A DNA stretch of 25,000 nt. It comes from Isochrysis galbana (taxonomy: Eukaryota > Haptophyta > Isochrysidales > Isochrysidaceae). Both the position numbers and the translations under genes were made by a program. The notes beneath the pieces were generated by a model that was given only the letters and a program-made list of their open reading frames with translations, had not been told where the DNA came from and searched no databases. Location of the stretch: the NCBI GenBank assembly GCA_018136815.1, contig JADDIW010000064.1:1-25000 (forward strand), in the 5' to 3' direction. Shown here one piece after another: positions 17,709 through 25,000 of the stretch (position 1 is the first letter of the stretch; each line of letters starts with the position of its first letter).

Positions 17709-18044
17709 ATGCCGCCCTCAGCGGCAGCTCGCGCTACGACGGCCTACCTCGATGGGCACAAGATCGAGGATACGCTGAACCAGCTGGTGATCCTTATGGC
17801 CCTCGAGCGGCCAGATTGCCCTTGGACCTTCCTCACCTCGCGGTTGGACGCGCTGGCTGACGCTGGCGGCCAGCAGATCGCCACTGGACGCGCGAAAGCC
17901 CACACGCTGCCGCCACACATGTACAACTGCAGGCTCGAAGAGGCGGAAGCCCACTCTGAGCTGACCCAGCAGTTGCTGCAGAGATGGAAGTGGGTTCGCT
18001 CGATGACCGGCACAGACTCGAGCGAGGGTAAATCTCCAGGCTGA
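17709..18044 (+). CDS. Small RIIa/DPY-30-type dimerisation-docking protein
   Basis: A 111-residue frame. Residues 12-47 read AYLDGHKIEDTLNQLVILMA followed by LERPDCPWTFL. This follows the Y-L-x-x-H-x-I-x-x-x-L-N-x-L-V...RP-x-x-P-x-x-F-L pattern of the RIIa/DPY-30 family, which form X-shaped four-helix dimers and dock amphipathic helices of anchoring proteins, for example in protein kinase A regulatory subunits and ciliary radial-spoke proteins. The C-terminal part is polar with no motif. A possible donor (GAGG|GTAAAT at about 18030) precedes the stop, and an acceptor-like TTTTCTCGGAG near 18092 leads into an open stretch, so the true C-terminus may lie in another exon; I could not find a join that keeps the frame. 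The partner is unknown. Confidence 0.65.
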   Translation: MPPSAAARATTAYLDGHKIEDTLNQLVILMALERPDCPWTFLTSRLDALADAGGQQIATGRAKAHTLPPHMYNCRLEEAEAHSELTQQLLQRWKWVRSMTGTDSSEGKSPG

Positions 18045-18647
18045 GTGGCATGTGGAACAGAATAACGATGCTTCTCTGTTTTCTCGGAGGCCGACGTGTC
18101 ATATGCTGAGGGATGGGTGGAAAGTAGAACGGACGCAAAGATGCTGGAGAGTCGGGCATTGCTTGAATAAATGAGCTGCATGCGCCTGCTGCTGCTTGAG
18201 CGTCGTGTGCGCAGCATTGTCCTAGAAGCTATCGCTCCCGCTTTCAGCCTCGGCCATTTTAGCGGGAAATTATCAATCACCATATGGCATATGGGGCCAG
18301 ATTGGAATGTTAGGCGCCAAAAGGTATCATAAGCTATCGCCTAACGTCTGACGCCGAGCGAGATTTAGATGTAGACGTAGACGTAGGTACGCCAGCCTTG
18401 GTAGATCGCTCGCATGGGTCAGGAGATATGCGGCCGCGGCCGCCTCGAGTTCGAGTGGCTAACCGCTAGCCTAACGACCAAAAGTTCGAAGGGATCCGGA
18501 TGGGATCGATGAAGCGGAAAGCTCCGACCGCGGAAATCACAAAATACAAATGGCTGAAGCGGCGAGCACGCAACTATACTAGGGGCCCCGCTAGGGGGAG
18601 CACAAGCTATGAAAATTTCTATGAAAACCTCTGTGACAAAATTAGGA
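18045..18647. other. Spacer between the docking protein and the hAT fragment
   Basis: Mostly unassigned. It contains CATATGGCATATGG at about 18281, a GTAGACGTAGACGTAG run near 18372, the tandem NotI-like block GCGGCCGCGGCCGC at about 18430, and TAGGGGCCCCGCTAGGGG near 18580. The last 150 bp may be the 3' flank of the hAT element. Confidence 0.4.
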
Positions 18648-18799
18648 TTAGGATTCATTGCCGTTGTACACTTCGAGAAGCTCTTGGTCTGCTTCAAGTG
18701 CGGCCTTCCCATACTTCACGAGATAACGGACACGAATGTCGGAGACGGTCGGAGTGAACGCCTTCTTGTTGAAGTGCACTCTCGTCAGCATGGAGAGCT
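18648..18799 (-). pseudogene. hAT transposase, C-terminal end (separated fragment)
   Basis: The minus-strand frame reads LSMLTRVHFNKKAFTPTVSD and continues to a stop at 18648. It is the likely continuation of the hAT dimerisation domain fragment at 22003-22330, which ends with the same residues KLSMLT. The two share exactly the 18 bp AGCTCTCCATGCTGACGA, the size and position expected if a later insertion duplicated its target. The fragment is a remnant and cannot work alone. Confidence 0.7.
18782..18799. repeat. 18-bp target-site duplication, left copy
   Basis: TCGTCAGCATGGAGAGCT occurs here and at 22003-22020, and flanking bases differ on both sides. The two copies border the composite insertion that splits the hAT transposase frame. 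Confidence 0.75.
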
Positions 18800-18802
18800 C
18801 AA

Positions 18803-18820
18803 CTATCGTTAAAACGATAG
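18803..18820. repeat. Terminal hairpin of the composite insertion
   Basis: CTATCGTT and AACGATAG are exact inverted copies around AA. It lies 3 bp inside the left 18-bp duplication, so it may be a structural end of the inserted element. Confidence 0.7.
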
Positions 18821-18997
18821 GGTCATGGAGCGCGCGCCGCCTCCCGCCCTCGCTGCCGCGGCCCTCGCCGCGATGGACGAAGCATTCATGGACACGCCGC
18901 TGTCGCCGAAGCGACCGCGCCAAGACGACCCCCCCAGCCAGGTGAGCACAGGAGCCAGCGGGCCGCGCCCGCGCACCACCGAGAACAGAGGGAGCAC

Positions 18998-19002
18998 GAC
19001 CA
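18998..19002. repeat. Target-site duplication GACCA, left copy
   Basis: GACCA directly precedes the 5' LTR and is repeated directly after the 3' LTR at 20969-20973, the 5-bp duplication expected from LTR-retrotransposon integration. Confidence 0.9.
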
Positions 19003-19354
19003 TGTCGGATCCCGAGTATTTCCACAATACTCTAGACGGATCCGATGGCTTGTGTGTCTTTTAACTTTAGGATGGGCATTGTGTTCTTGAGAAGTGATCG
19101 CCGTTTACTTCGAGACTCTTCGTTGTGGCTTCGTTTCGGTTGGCTGCATTCTTCTCCGGACTCGTTTCTTTGATTGTGGCGACTGTTTACGTGAGTTTTC
19201 GGAGTGTCTCTTTGTTGACTGGGCGGTTTTGTGAGTGATGTGTGATCGTGGCTTGTGTCGCCATGTAGCGCGCGCGCTCTCTCTCTCTTTCTCAAGACTG
19301 TGCTCTATGCCCCTTGAGACTTGCCCCACGAACAAGCATTCGCTTGTTTCGACA
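19003..19354. repeat. LTR, left copy (352 bp)
   Basis: Identical to 20617-20968 by visual comparison. It includes CGGATCCGATGG near the start and a GCGCGCGCTCTCTCTCT stretch in its second half. Identity between the two LTRs implies recent insertion. Confidence 0.93.
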
Positions 19355-19720
19355 GTTTGAAGACATCCTCCACTCACTTGCACGCCCTCGCCGCGCCTCG
19401 CCGCCCATTGCGCCGCGCACAAGCCCATTCATGTGCATTGCGCGCATGCCCGGCTGCACACCACTCGCTGCCCGACACCACCGGCCTGATGGGGTGAGCT
19501 TGGCTCGTCTCTTTGGCGCCGAGCGCGGTCAACCTGCCTTCCCTCGCCATTCCCCCACCCCTCGCCACGCCTCCGCCTCTCCAAGCCTCCGCTTTCCACC
19601 CTACTCACCATTCTTCCCATCTTCATCTTCTCGCCTGCCCGTTGCCTTTGTCCCACATCTTGCTCCCTTCTTTCTCGGTTCTCGGTGCTTGTTGGCTGAG
19701 CTCTTGCTAGCCTCAAGATT

Positions 19721-20083
19721 TTAGGCTTTCTTTCTCTTGACTTCTTCCTCCTTGTTGTCCTCATTCTCATCAATCGGTTCGACAAAGATGGTTGTAGACA
19801 AGATGGCTTGATGTGTTGTTTGGTTCTGTGTTCCCGATCCCGACGTGCAGCCGCTTGCGTGTCCGTCCGTTCGCGTTGAGTGGGCTGTTGGGTCTCCCTC
19901 GCTTTCTGCCTTGCCCTTGAGCTTTCTCTCGAGCTTTCTCTCGATCTTGCTCTCGATTGCGCGTTCATTTTCAGCGGCCTTCAGCCTCGGTCCCTTGGTC
20001 AATCCTCCTCCCTCGATTGCGTCATGTTTTGAGCCGTGTTTCTGTTCTTGTTCGTTCTCGATTCGGCTACGGCCACCCTTCAT
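19721..20083 (-). other. Charged open frame inside the LTR element
   Basis: A minus-strand frame of 120 codons, highly charged (for example KIERKLERKLKGKAESEG) and ending EEEVKRKKA. Together with a 72-codon frame at 20187-20405 on the same strand it may be the decayed Gag-like remnant of the element. It has no zinc knuckle or other motif, so translation is unproven. Confidence 0.25.
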
Positions 20084-20616
20084 TCTCAGTCCGGCTATGC
20101 GCCACCCAGTTCGGCTATTTGCCTCCAGGTTCCAGGTTCTCGATTCTCGATGATTCTTGTTTCATTCGGCTCTAAATATGATGTATTCAAGGTACTAGGT
20201 TGATCGGGGTCGACGTTTGTTGGTTTCTGTCGATGTTCTCGAGTTCGGGTTCAAGTTCAAGATCAAAGATTTGAGAGAAGACTCGGTTCTTGGTTGATTC
20301 TTTGGATTCCTTGACTCCCTTGTCACGTTGTTTGTTCGGATTGTGAGCTACCGTGCGTTCGGAGTGTGTTCGTGTGCCCGTAACGTTCTCATAAGGGATG
20401 TGCACCCCGAGTGAGACTTGTCTTCAAACCAACAATGTGTTCTTCGTGTTGGTTTAACCCACTGAGTGCGCACACTCTTTGGGGTGAAAGGCAAAAGAGG
20501 GCCTCGTTCACTTGTGTTTGTTTGTGCATGTCAGACTTGCGTGTGCCTCATGGGGACGCCTGTGAGTGTGCTGTACAAGTTTGACTCGCGCGGACGCTCG
20601 ACATTTAGTCGGGGGG

Positions 20617-20968
20617 TGTCGGATCCCGAGTATTTCCACAATACTCTAGACGGATCCGATGGCTTGTGTGTCTTTTAACTTTAGGATGGGCATTGTGTTC
20701 TTGAGAAGTGATCGCCGTTTACTTCGAGACTCTTCGTTGTGGCTTCGTTTCGGTTGGCTGCATTCTTCTCCGGACTCGTTTCTTTGATTGTGGCGACTGT
20801 TTACGTGAGTTTTCGGAGTGTCTCTTTGTTGACTGGGCGGTTTTGTGAGTGATGTGTGATCGTGGCTTGTGTCGCCATGTAGCGCGCGCGCTCTCTCTCT
20901 CTTTCTCAAGACTGTGCTCTATGCCCCTTGAGACTTGCCCCACGAACAAGCATTCGCTTGTTTCGACA
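20617..20968. repeat. LTR, right copy (352 bp)
   Basis: Second, apparently identical copy of the terminal repeat at 19003-19354. It is followed directly by GACCA, the target-site duplication. Confidence 0.93.
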
Positions 20969-21174
20969 GACCAGCATGCTGGTTGACAGAATGCTGCACA
21001 CACAAACCACAACCCACAGCCGCACCAGACACACCATCCCAGTGGGACGCTCCATCAGGGAAGGCCCCCGGGCCTGGACCCTACACGGCCGCGGTACCGA
21101 ACCTACTTTTATAAGTGGGGGTCAATGGGGGCCTCGCGCCCCCCTCTCTCCATCGCGGACACCCCCCGGGGTGG

Positions 21175-21790
21175 GGTCATGGTAGGCGCGAAGGTACGTG
21201 ACACGAAGGGACTCCGGAATGTGAATGTATAAACGAAGAGGAGCCTCTTCCGCTTCTGAGGAGCGGTGGTAGAGTAGGCCATCGCGAAAGAGGAATCGGG
21301 ATCTCTTTTTCGACGACGAGCCAGAGTCAGAGACTAGATTGGCGGTGATCGAACCGTGAGCTTTCGGAAGGGTCGACTCGAGTTCAGAAAGGATCGAGCT
21401 AGCGAACTCGTCGGTAGAGAGCGCTTGACGCAATTCGTCGGCCTGAGGCACGCCCACATCGAGATACGATGAGGTAATCGACTCCGAAGATTCCGATGCT
21501 TGACGAGCGAGCCTATCGTTTGCTTGTTCGCGGCGAGCGGTGAGGGTGGATGAAGTAACCGCGGCGGCGACTATGTCGTGAATTTCAGAAGAATCGAAAG
21601 AATGGGCGTCACTCTCCTCGAGATGGGGAGAATCGTGATCGGGCTCGAGAGCAACTAAGCGGGATAAGCCGTCGGCGTCCCAGTGAGTGACTCCAGGTTT
21701 GTGCACGACGTCGAATCGATATTCGGCTAGCTTTAGGACCCATCGCATGAGGCGCGAGGCTGGGCTGAGACGTTGATCGAAGGAAGATGC
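21175..21790 (-). pseudogene. Ty3/gypsy pol fragment (RNase H end and start of integrase)
   Basis: On the minus strand, after a stop at about 21791, the frame reads SFDQRLSPASRLMRWVLKLA, then EYRFDVVHKPG and DADGLSRL. This matches the C-terminal end of gypsy-type RNase H, in which an RLxRWxLxLxEYxF segment is followed by a PG..N/D-ADxLSR ending. About 110 residues of linker follow, then LFRDGLLYHRSS and IPESLRVTYLRAYHD, the start of the integrase HHCC zinc-binding region. The second histidine-cysteine half is missing and the frame passes into unrelated sequence at about 21175. Reverse transcriptase and the integrase core are absent, so this is a truncated relic. Confidence 0.82.
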
Positions 21791-22002
21791 CTACGAGCTA
21801 GATGCGTAATAGACTCTAAAGAATTGGAAGTAATATCTATATATCTAAGCGCTATGCCTAACCTAACTAAGAGCCAATCAAATAGAAGCGCTGAGGGGCA
21901 GGGGAGAAGGTGGAGGGAGGGGAGATAAGGGCGATGGGAATAGAGCTGGAGAGTCCAGTAGACTGTAGGTGTGTAGCCCTGAATCTTCAGATGTTTTTTT
22001 TT

Positions 22003-22020
22003 TCGTCAGCATGGAGAGCT
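22003..22020. repeat. 18-bp target-site duplication, right copy
   Basis: TCGTCAGCATGGAGAGCT, identical to 18782-18799. It marks the right border of the composite insertion. Confidence 0.75.
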
Positions 22021-22330
22021 TGTCAGAGCCAAGATTTGGATCGGCGAGCTTGCCTGCCAACGAAAAGATCTGCTCCACGTTGGCTTCGTGCGGCAGGTGC
22101 GACGCGCACTGCTTGAAGACGATGTAGTGCAATGGAAAGCTCTCCCTCAACTCCCACATCATGTGCATCTCGTTGATGAAGTCATCGTCGTCACGGAACT
22201 TGTTGTGAATCTCGCGCGGCAAGTCCTTCCACCTGCGCACCTCAGCTGTCACCACATCTTCGATGTCGCCACGTGCAACGTGCAAGTGCAACGTCGATTT
22301 ACGAGTTAAGAGTAGATACATTTTTGTCAT
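22003..22330 (-). pseudogene. hAT transposase, dimerisation-domain fragment
   Basis: The minus-strand frame contains WELRESFPLHYIVFKQCASH, then ANVEQIFSLAGKLADPNLGS and KLSMLT. This is the hAT C-terminal dimerisation pattern (W..., P...S..E..FS.AG.....R/N..L). Beyond SMLT the sequence runs into a poly-A stretch (poly-T at 21994-22003 on the plus strand) and unrelated sequence, because the composite insertion separates it from its C-terminal end at 18648-18799. Upstream it is cut off at a 10-bp repeat. The catalytic part of the transposase is missing. Confidence 0.8.
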
Positions 22331-22360
22331 GCGGCGTCATGCGGCGTCATGCGGCGTCAC
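22326..22360. repeat. 10-bp tandem repeat, 3.5 units
   Basis: GTCATGCGGC repeats three times with a partial fourth unit (GTCACG). It lies at the truncated 5' end of the hAT fragment; the apparent ATG of that frame comes from this repeat. Confidence 0.9.
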
Positions 22361-22600
22361 GTATAGTTTGCTAGTTTGTAGTTTGTAGTTTGTACCTTTG
22401 TACCTATAGTATTCGAATACTACTGTGTATTGTTGAGTACTGCCGACAACGGAGTATTCGTACTGTGAGTACTCCCATAGTGAGGGTACTGTACTCTTGA
22501 GTACAGTCCAACCATATGGATTGTATTGTACTCGAAGTATTCTAGTGATGCCTTGCCCCACTCCCGCGAATAAAAATATTCCGACTCCTCGATGCACTAA
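22361..22600. repeat. AT-rich palindrome cluster
   Basis: TAGTTTG units (22365-22392) are followed by the perfect palindrome AGTATTCGAATACT (22408-22421), repeated GAGTAC/GTACTC motifs, and the inverted repeat ACTGTACTC TT GAGTACAGT (22488-22507). No coding signal. It may be the terminal region of an unknown DNA element. Confidence 0.6.
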
Positions 22601-22618
22601 AATTAATTTTTATTTTCA

Positions 22619-22735
22619 ACACGAGGGGACGAGCCGCAAGGCAGGTGGAGAGGGGGTAAAGGGAAGCGGGCGTGGCTTCATGAGAGATGTGCAGGGTCGG
22701 CGCACGCGCGGCGAGAATCTTAAGAAGTTTTTCCT
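22619..22735 (+). repeat. Dispersed repeat, copy 2
   Basis: Shares CACGAGGGG, GAGCCGCAAGGC, GGGAAGCGGGCGTGGCT and GCGAGAATCTTAAGAAG with the copy at 1065-1178. It is bordered on both sides by ATTTTTATTTTCA (22605-22618 and 22738-22751), which act like direct repeats. Confidence 0.65.
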
Positions 22736-23007
22736 TAATTTTTATTTTCAGCTCCCTCACCTCTAGGAGCCAAAACCCTTCATTTCGAGCTAGGGCATCG
22801 AAAGCGCGTGAGCGTGGCGGCGTGGCGCACTAGGTTTAGTGACGCTAGAGACGAGCTAGAGCTAGTGACTGACGGCCCGCTCCGAGGTGGCGCATCGTGC
22901 CCGATTGCGCAGGGCCCGAGGCGACTTCCCATCGACCCCTATCAACGACAGATCGACAAGCGCACTCCTAGTGCCACGCACGAGGCGAGAATATTAAAAG
23001 GTTTTTT
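22736..23007 (+). repeat. Dispersed repeat, diverged tandem copy
   Basis: Starts with the same TTTTTATTTTCA unit and ends GCACGAGGCGAGAATATTAAAAGGTTTTTTT, written here in parts: GAGAATATTAAAAGG followed by a T run. That end matches the ends of the other copies (GAGAAT..TAA..GG/GT TTT). The middle is unrelated or too diverged to align by eye. Confidence 0.4.
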
Positions 23008-23480
23008 TCTATGTGTAGAACGTAGAATCTAGCCAACATACAAAACAACATCCCCTGTATCCTTACATACATGTCATGCCTGGACCGATACTAGAAGAGC
23101 GTATGATTTGACGAGGAGGAGTGGAAGTTTGGAGAGCACCCACCAACACCAAGAAACAAGAGAAGAACACTCATCGAAATCCTTGGTGCAAGGGCGGAGC
23201 AATGACCGCTCGCTCAAGGTTAGCAAGCATACGGTCGCCACAGAACAAAGGCAACGAAGTGGGCTGCAATCGCGACGTCGATGGATCCTTGAGGCTCCCC
23301 CGGTGATTGAGGCTGTTCTGAGCCCATGATTTTGATTCCAGAAGCCAATTATTTGACTTCTTTACTGGGCTCCCAAAGACAGTCCTAAGCTTTCGACAGG
23401 TCGTCGAACACCATGTTTACAAGGTGCGTATCCGGTGTGCATAAGGGCTTCCTCACCAATTCTGTGTTGCCCTACTACAT
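23008..23480. other. Region downstream of the EF-hand gene
   Basis: No convincing protein. It probably includes the 3' untranslated region of the minus-strand EF-hand gene. No repeat is obvious. Confidence 0.4.
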
Positions 23481-24579
23481 TCAAGCTGCAAAAATGCCCC
23501 CGGGAATTGAGGGGTTGTTCGAGCTCCATTTGTTATGCCGGGCACGAGTTGCTGGTAGGTAATTCGCAAAGATCCCCCCTTCTTGACTAGGATGATTGGC
23601 ATGTTTCGAAGCCGGCTTGATGGCGAAGATCTCTCCGAACTTCTCCCCAAAAATGCCGCCTTCCACCTGCATAGGAAGCCCGCAGAGAGAAGTAGTCCAA
23701 GTGGACTTTTGCACTGGCACGCGGAGTGCGCTAAGTTGCAAGTGCATGCCAACACGACGCAGTACCCTAACGGCAGCACACCGAGGATTTGTTGGAAAAG
23801 TTGCCGACTGGAACAGATATGGCATTCGAGAACGTATACTTGCTCTCTTGTGTGCGTTTCTCGGGCGAAACATGGGAGTCTGCACGCCATGAGGATTGCG
23901 CGAGAAACTCGTCTGCAAAAGCGCCACCGCTCATGATGCCCCCGGGAAGAGAAGGAAGATTGGATCGATTGCAATGCGCGCCGTTCGGGGGATAGTCTGA
24001 TTTGAGACGTTGAGAGGTGGCAGTCCCAAAGATGTTAGCGTTCAAAACCTCGCCCTCTCCCAAGGCTTCAACGATGTTCGTCACCGCCAGCAGGCCTAAA
24101 GCAGACCAGCAGAAGAAGGAGTCAGCTGACGGTGTCATTCAACGGTCAGCGATCTGTGGGGGACTTACCGGCAGCATCTGGCTTGCATGCATGATACAAC
24201 CGGGAGATTTCCTCCGGTGAGAAGCAGTTGCCTGTCGTCTTGACTAACAGCTGGAATTCTTGCTGCGCCAGCTTGCCGTCTTCATCAGAGTCGAGACGCC
24301 GGGCTGTGGTCATGAGCGTGTACGCCCATCGGCGCGTCCGCGTGCCTCGCTGATTGATCTTCGCCAGCCAACTGTGCGAGGTGGCGGGGCATAAGTCGAG
24401 GCAGAATGGTGATACTGGTGAATAGGCCGCATGCAGGTGGAAAGGACAGACCGTTGCTTGAGCTCCAGCAAGGTGGCCTCGCGAGACGGCGCCGAGATCC
24501 CTGCTAGGTTGGGCATCCCGACGAGTGGGGCCCGGAGCCCGAGACGTGGGGAGAAGTTGCTGCCCAGCCTTGCGTCCAT
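23481..24579 (-). CDS. EF-hand protein with four S-x-[PE]-G-G-I-[FM] motifs
   Basis: Four exons, 24579-24416, 24371-24169, 24095-23782 and 23666-23481, with GT-AG introns of 44, 73 and 115 bp, give 288 residues in a closed frame. ATG 24579 lies in CTCCATGG. Residues 82-93 (DSDEDGKLAQQE) are a canonical calcium-binding EF loop, followed by helix EFQLLVKTTG. A second, degenerate helix pair follows (SPEEISRLYHACKPDAAG then LLAVTNIVEAL). The C-terminal half contains SLPGGIM (174-177), SVEGGIF (230-233), SQEGGIF (257-260) and SIPGGIF (283-286, next to the end). I do not recognise a family for this combination. Repeated short motifs with an EF-hand would fit a calcium-sensitive scaffold, perhaps cytoskeletal or ciliary, but that is a guess. 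The 44-bp first intron is the least certain join. Confidence 0.75.
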
Positions 24580-24941
24580 GGAGGCCAGTGCGGTCGGTCG
24601 GTCGGCAAGAAGTTCGTTACGTTGGGACGCGCGCCCACGATCTAAGTAACCCCTCTCCCCCCCCGCCCCCCCCCCCCCCCCCCCCCCGCCGGGCCCTCCG
24701 ATCCCATCATACACACGCCTATCTTTTATGAAGTTATAATTAGGAGATGATGAGATGCCCGTCAACGAACCAAAATACTAATATACCACCTGATTGTCTA
24801 TTTTCATTACATGGTGAATGTCAAGGGCTAGAGCGCCGAGAGTTTTACGATTTACAAGATCATCAACCAAGAATATTGGGACGGCGACGACTAAAAATTA
24901 CTTACGTGAGTACGAATAGAAAGTGTCGTCGACCCACGTCT

Positions 24942-24944
<3 letters not shown>
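24580..24944. other. Upstream region of the EF-hand gene
   Basis: Contains a C run (about 22 nt at 24666-24687, poly-G on the sense strand) about 90 bp upstream of the start codon, followed by AT-richer DNA from 24715. No further gene is seen. The promoter of the EF-hand gene probably lies here. Confidence 0.5.
24666..24687. repeat. C homopolymer, about 22 nt
   Basis: An uninterrupted C run, preceded by four C and a G. Its length may be affected by sequencing error. It is placed similarly to the C run upstream of the cyclin-receiver gene. Confidence 0.9.
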
Positions 24945-24985
<41 letters not shown>

Positions 24986-25000
24986 GTGTGTGTGTGTGTG
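24945..25000. repeat. (CT)n(GT)n compound microsatellite
   Basis: About 19 CT units (24945-24983) pass through TGC into eight GT units that reach the end of the window. The tract may continue beyond it. Confidence 0.95.

Larger units (their letters stand above)
19003..20968. mobile_element. Young non-autonomous LTR retrotransposon
   Basis: Two direct repeats of 352 bp (19003-19354 and 20617-20968) appear identical base for base. Each starts TGTCG and ends CGACA, the canonical TG..CA ends with 5-bp inverted termini. A 5-bp GACCA duplication flanks the whole element. The 1262-bp interior lacks protease, reverse transcriptase, RNase H or integrase motifs, so it must be mobilised in trans. The interior is pyrimidine-rich on the plus strand. 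The longer charged open frames are on the minus strand (20083-19721, 20405-20187), which suggests that the minus strand is sense. No clear primer-binding site or polypurine tract could be assigned. Confidence 0.93.
18825..21185 (+). pseudogene. Open frame interrupted by the LTR element
   Basis: A plus-strand frame starts MERAPPPALAAAALAAMDEA and runs into the target site at 18998-19002. After the LTR element it resumes in the same frame at 20974 (SMLVDRMLHTQTTTH) and stays open to 21185; together about 129 codons. The middle part (LSPKRPRQDDPP) is polar and low in complexity. The last 10-15 codons overlap, antisense, the pol fragment. It could be a gag-like or host frame, but may also be chance; no family is recognised. 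Confidence 0.3.
18800..22002. mobile_element. Composite insertion (3.2 kb) inside an hAT transposase
   Basis: This block lies between the two copies of the 18-bp duplication. Without the younger LTR element and its extra target copy it is about 1.23 kb. It carries a Ty3/gypsy pol fragment on the minus strand, an open frame on the plus strand (18825-21185, interrupted), a hairpin at its left end (18803-18820) and a run of ten T next to the right duplication. It may be a truncated or rearranged retroelement; its class is not clear from its ends. Confidence 0.55.

Noticed and set aside
19032-19295. 87-codon minus-strand frame present twice (also 20646-20909)
   Set aside because: It is duplicated only because it lies in the two LTRs; no coding evidence.
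19429-19968. 179-codon minus-strand frame in the LTR element, rich in Arg, Glu and Ser
   Set aside because: Its composition follows from the pyrimidine-rich plus strand; another frame on the same strand is at least as plausible and neither has motifs.
23583-23936. Plus-strand open frames of 98 and 117 codons
   Set aside because: They are antisense to exons of the EF-hand gene.

Overview
The window reads as nuclear DNA from a unicellular, probably flagellated eukaryotic alga or protist. It has G+C-rich coding sequence, short GT-AG introns (44 to about 270 bp), long C/G homopolymers, abundant microsatellites, and a mixture of single genes and nested mobile elements. A haptophyte or stramenopile alga would fit, including the use of selenocysteine, but this is inference and the sequence alone does not fix the lineage.

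Layout. 1-2100: repeats and low-complexity DNA. 2124-3306 (-): a spliced gene joining a cyclin box to a two-component receiver domain. 3700-6500: no gene that I can defend. 6514-7314 (-): a secreted or organelle-targeted protein of unknown function. 8057-9277 (+): an intronless class I aminotransferase of the plant VAS1/ISS1 type. 9544-9806 (+): a coding-like fragment broken at a C homopolymer. 10151-12230: tandem repeats, a perfect palindrome and a dense series of small hairpins. 12603-13608 (-): a three-exon GILT-family thiol reductase whose first active-site cysteine codon is an in-frame TGA, with a convincing SECIS-like element 114 nt past the stop, so probably an undescribed selenoprotein form. 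14314-14831: two MITE-like elements. 15095-16456 (+): a kynurenine 3-monooxygenase-like flavoprotein. 17709-18044 (+): a small RIIa/DPY-30-type dimerisation-docking protein. 18648-22330: an hAT transposase (-) split by a 3.2-kb insertion with an 18-bp target duplication; the insertion carries a Ty3/gypsy pol fragment and a young LTR element with identical LTRs and a 5-bp duplication. 23481-24579 (-): a four-exon EF-hand protein with four S-x-[PE]-G-G-I-[FM] motifs. The window ends in (CT)n(GT)n.

The cellular genes do not form an operon-like system. Two loose themes are visible. The aminotransferase and the KMO-like enzyme could both act on tryptophan-related substrates. The RIIa-like and EF-hand proteins are of kinds often found in cilia. 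The two strongest discoveries are the selenocysteine GILT gene with its SECIS and the cyclin-receiver fusion; both depend on splice models read by eye.
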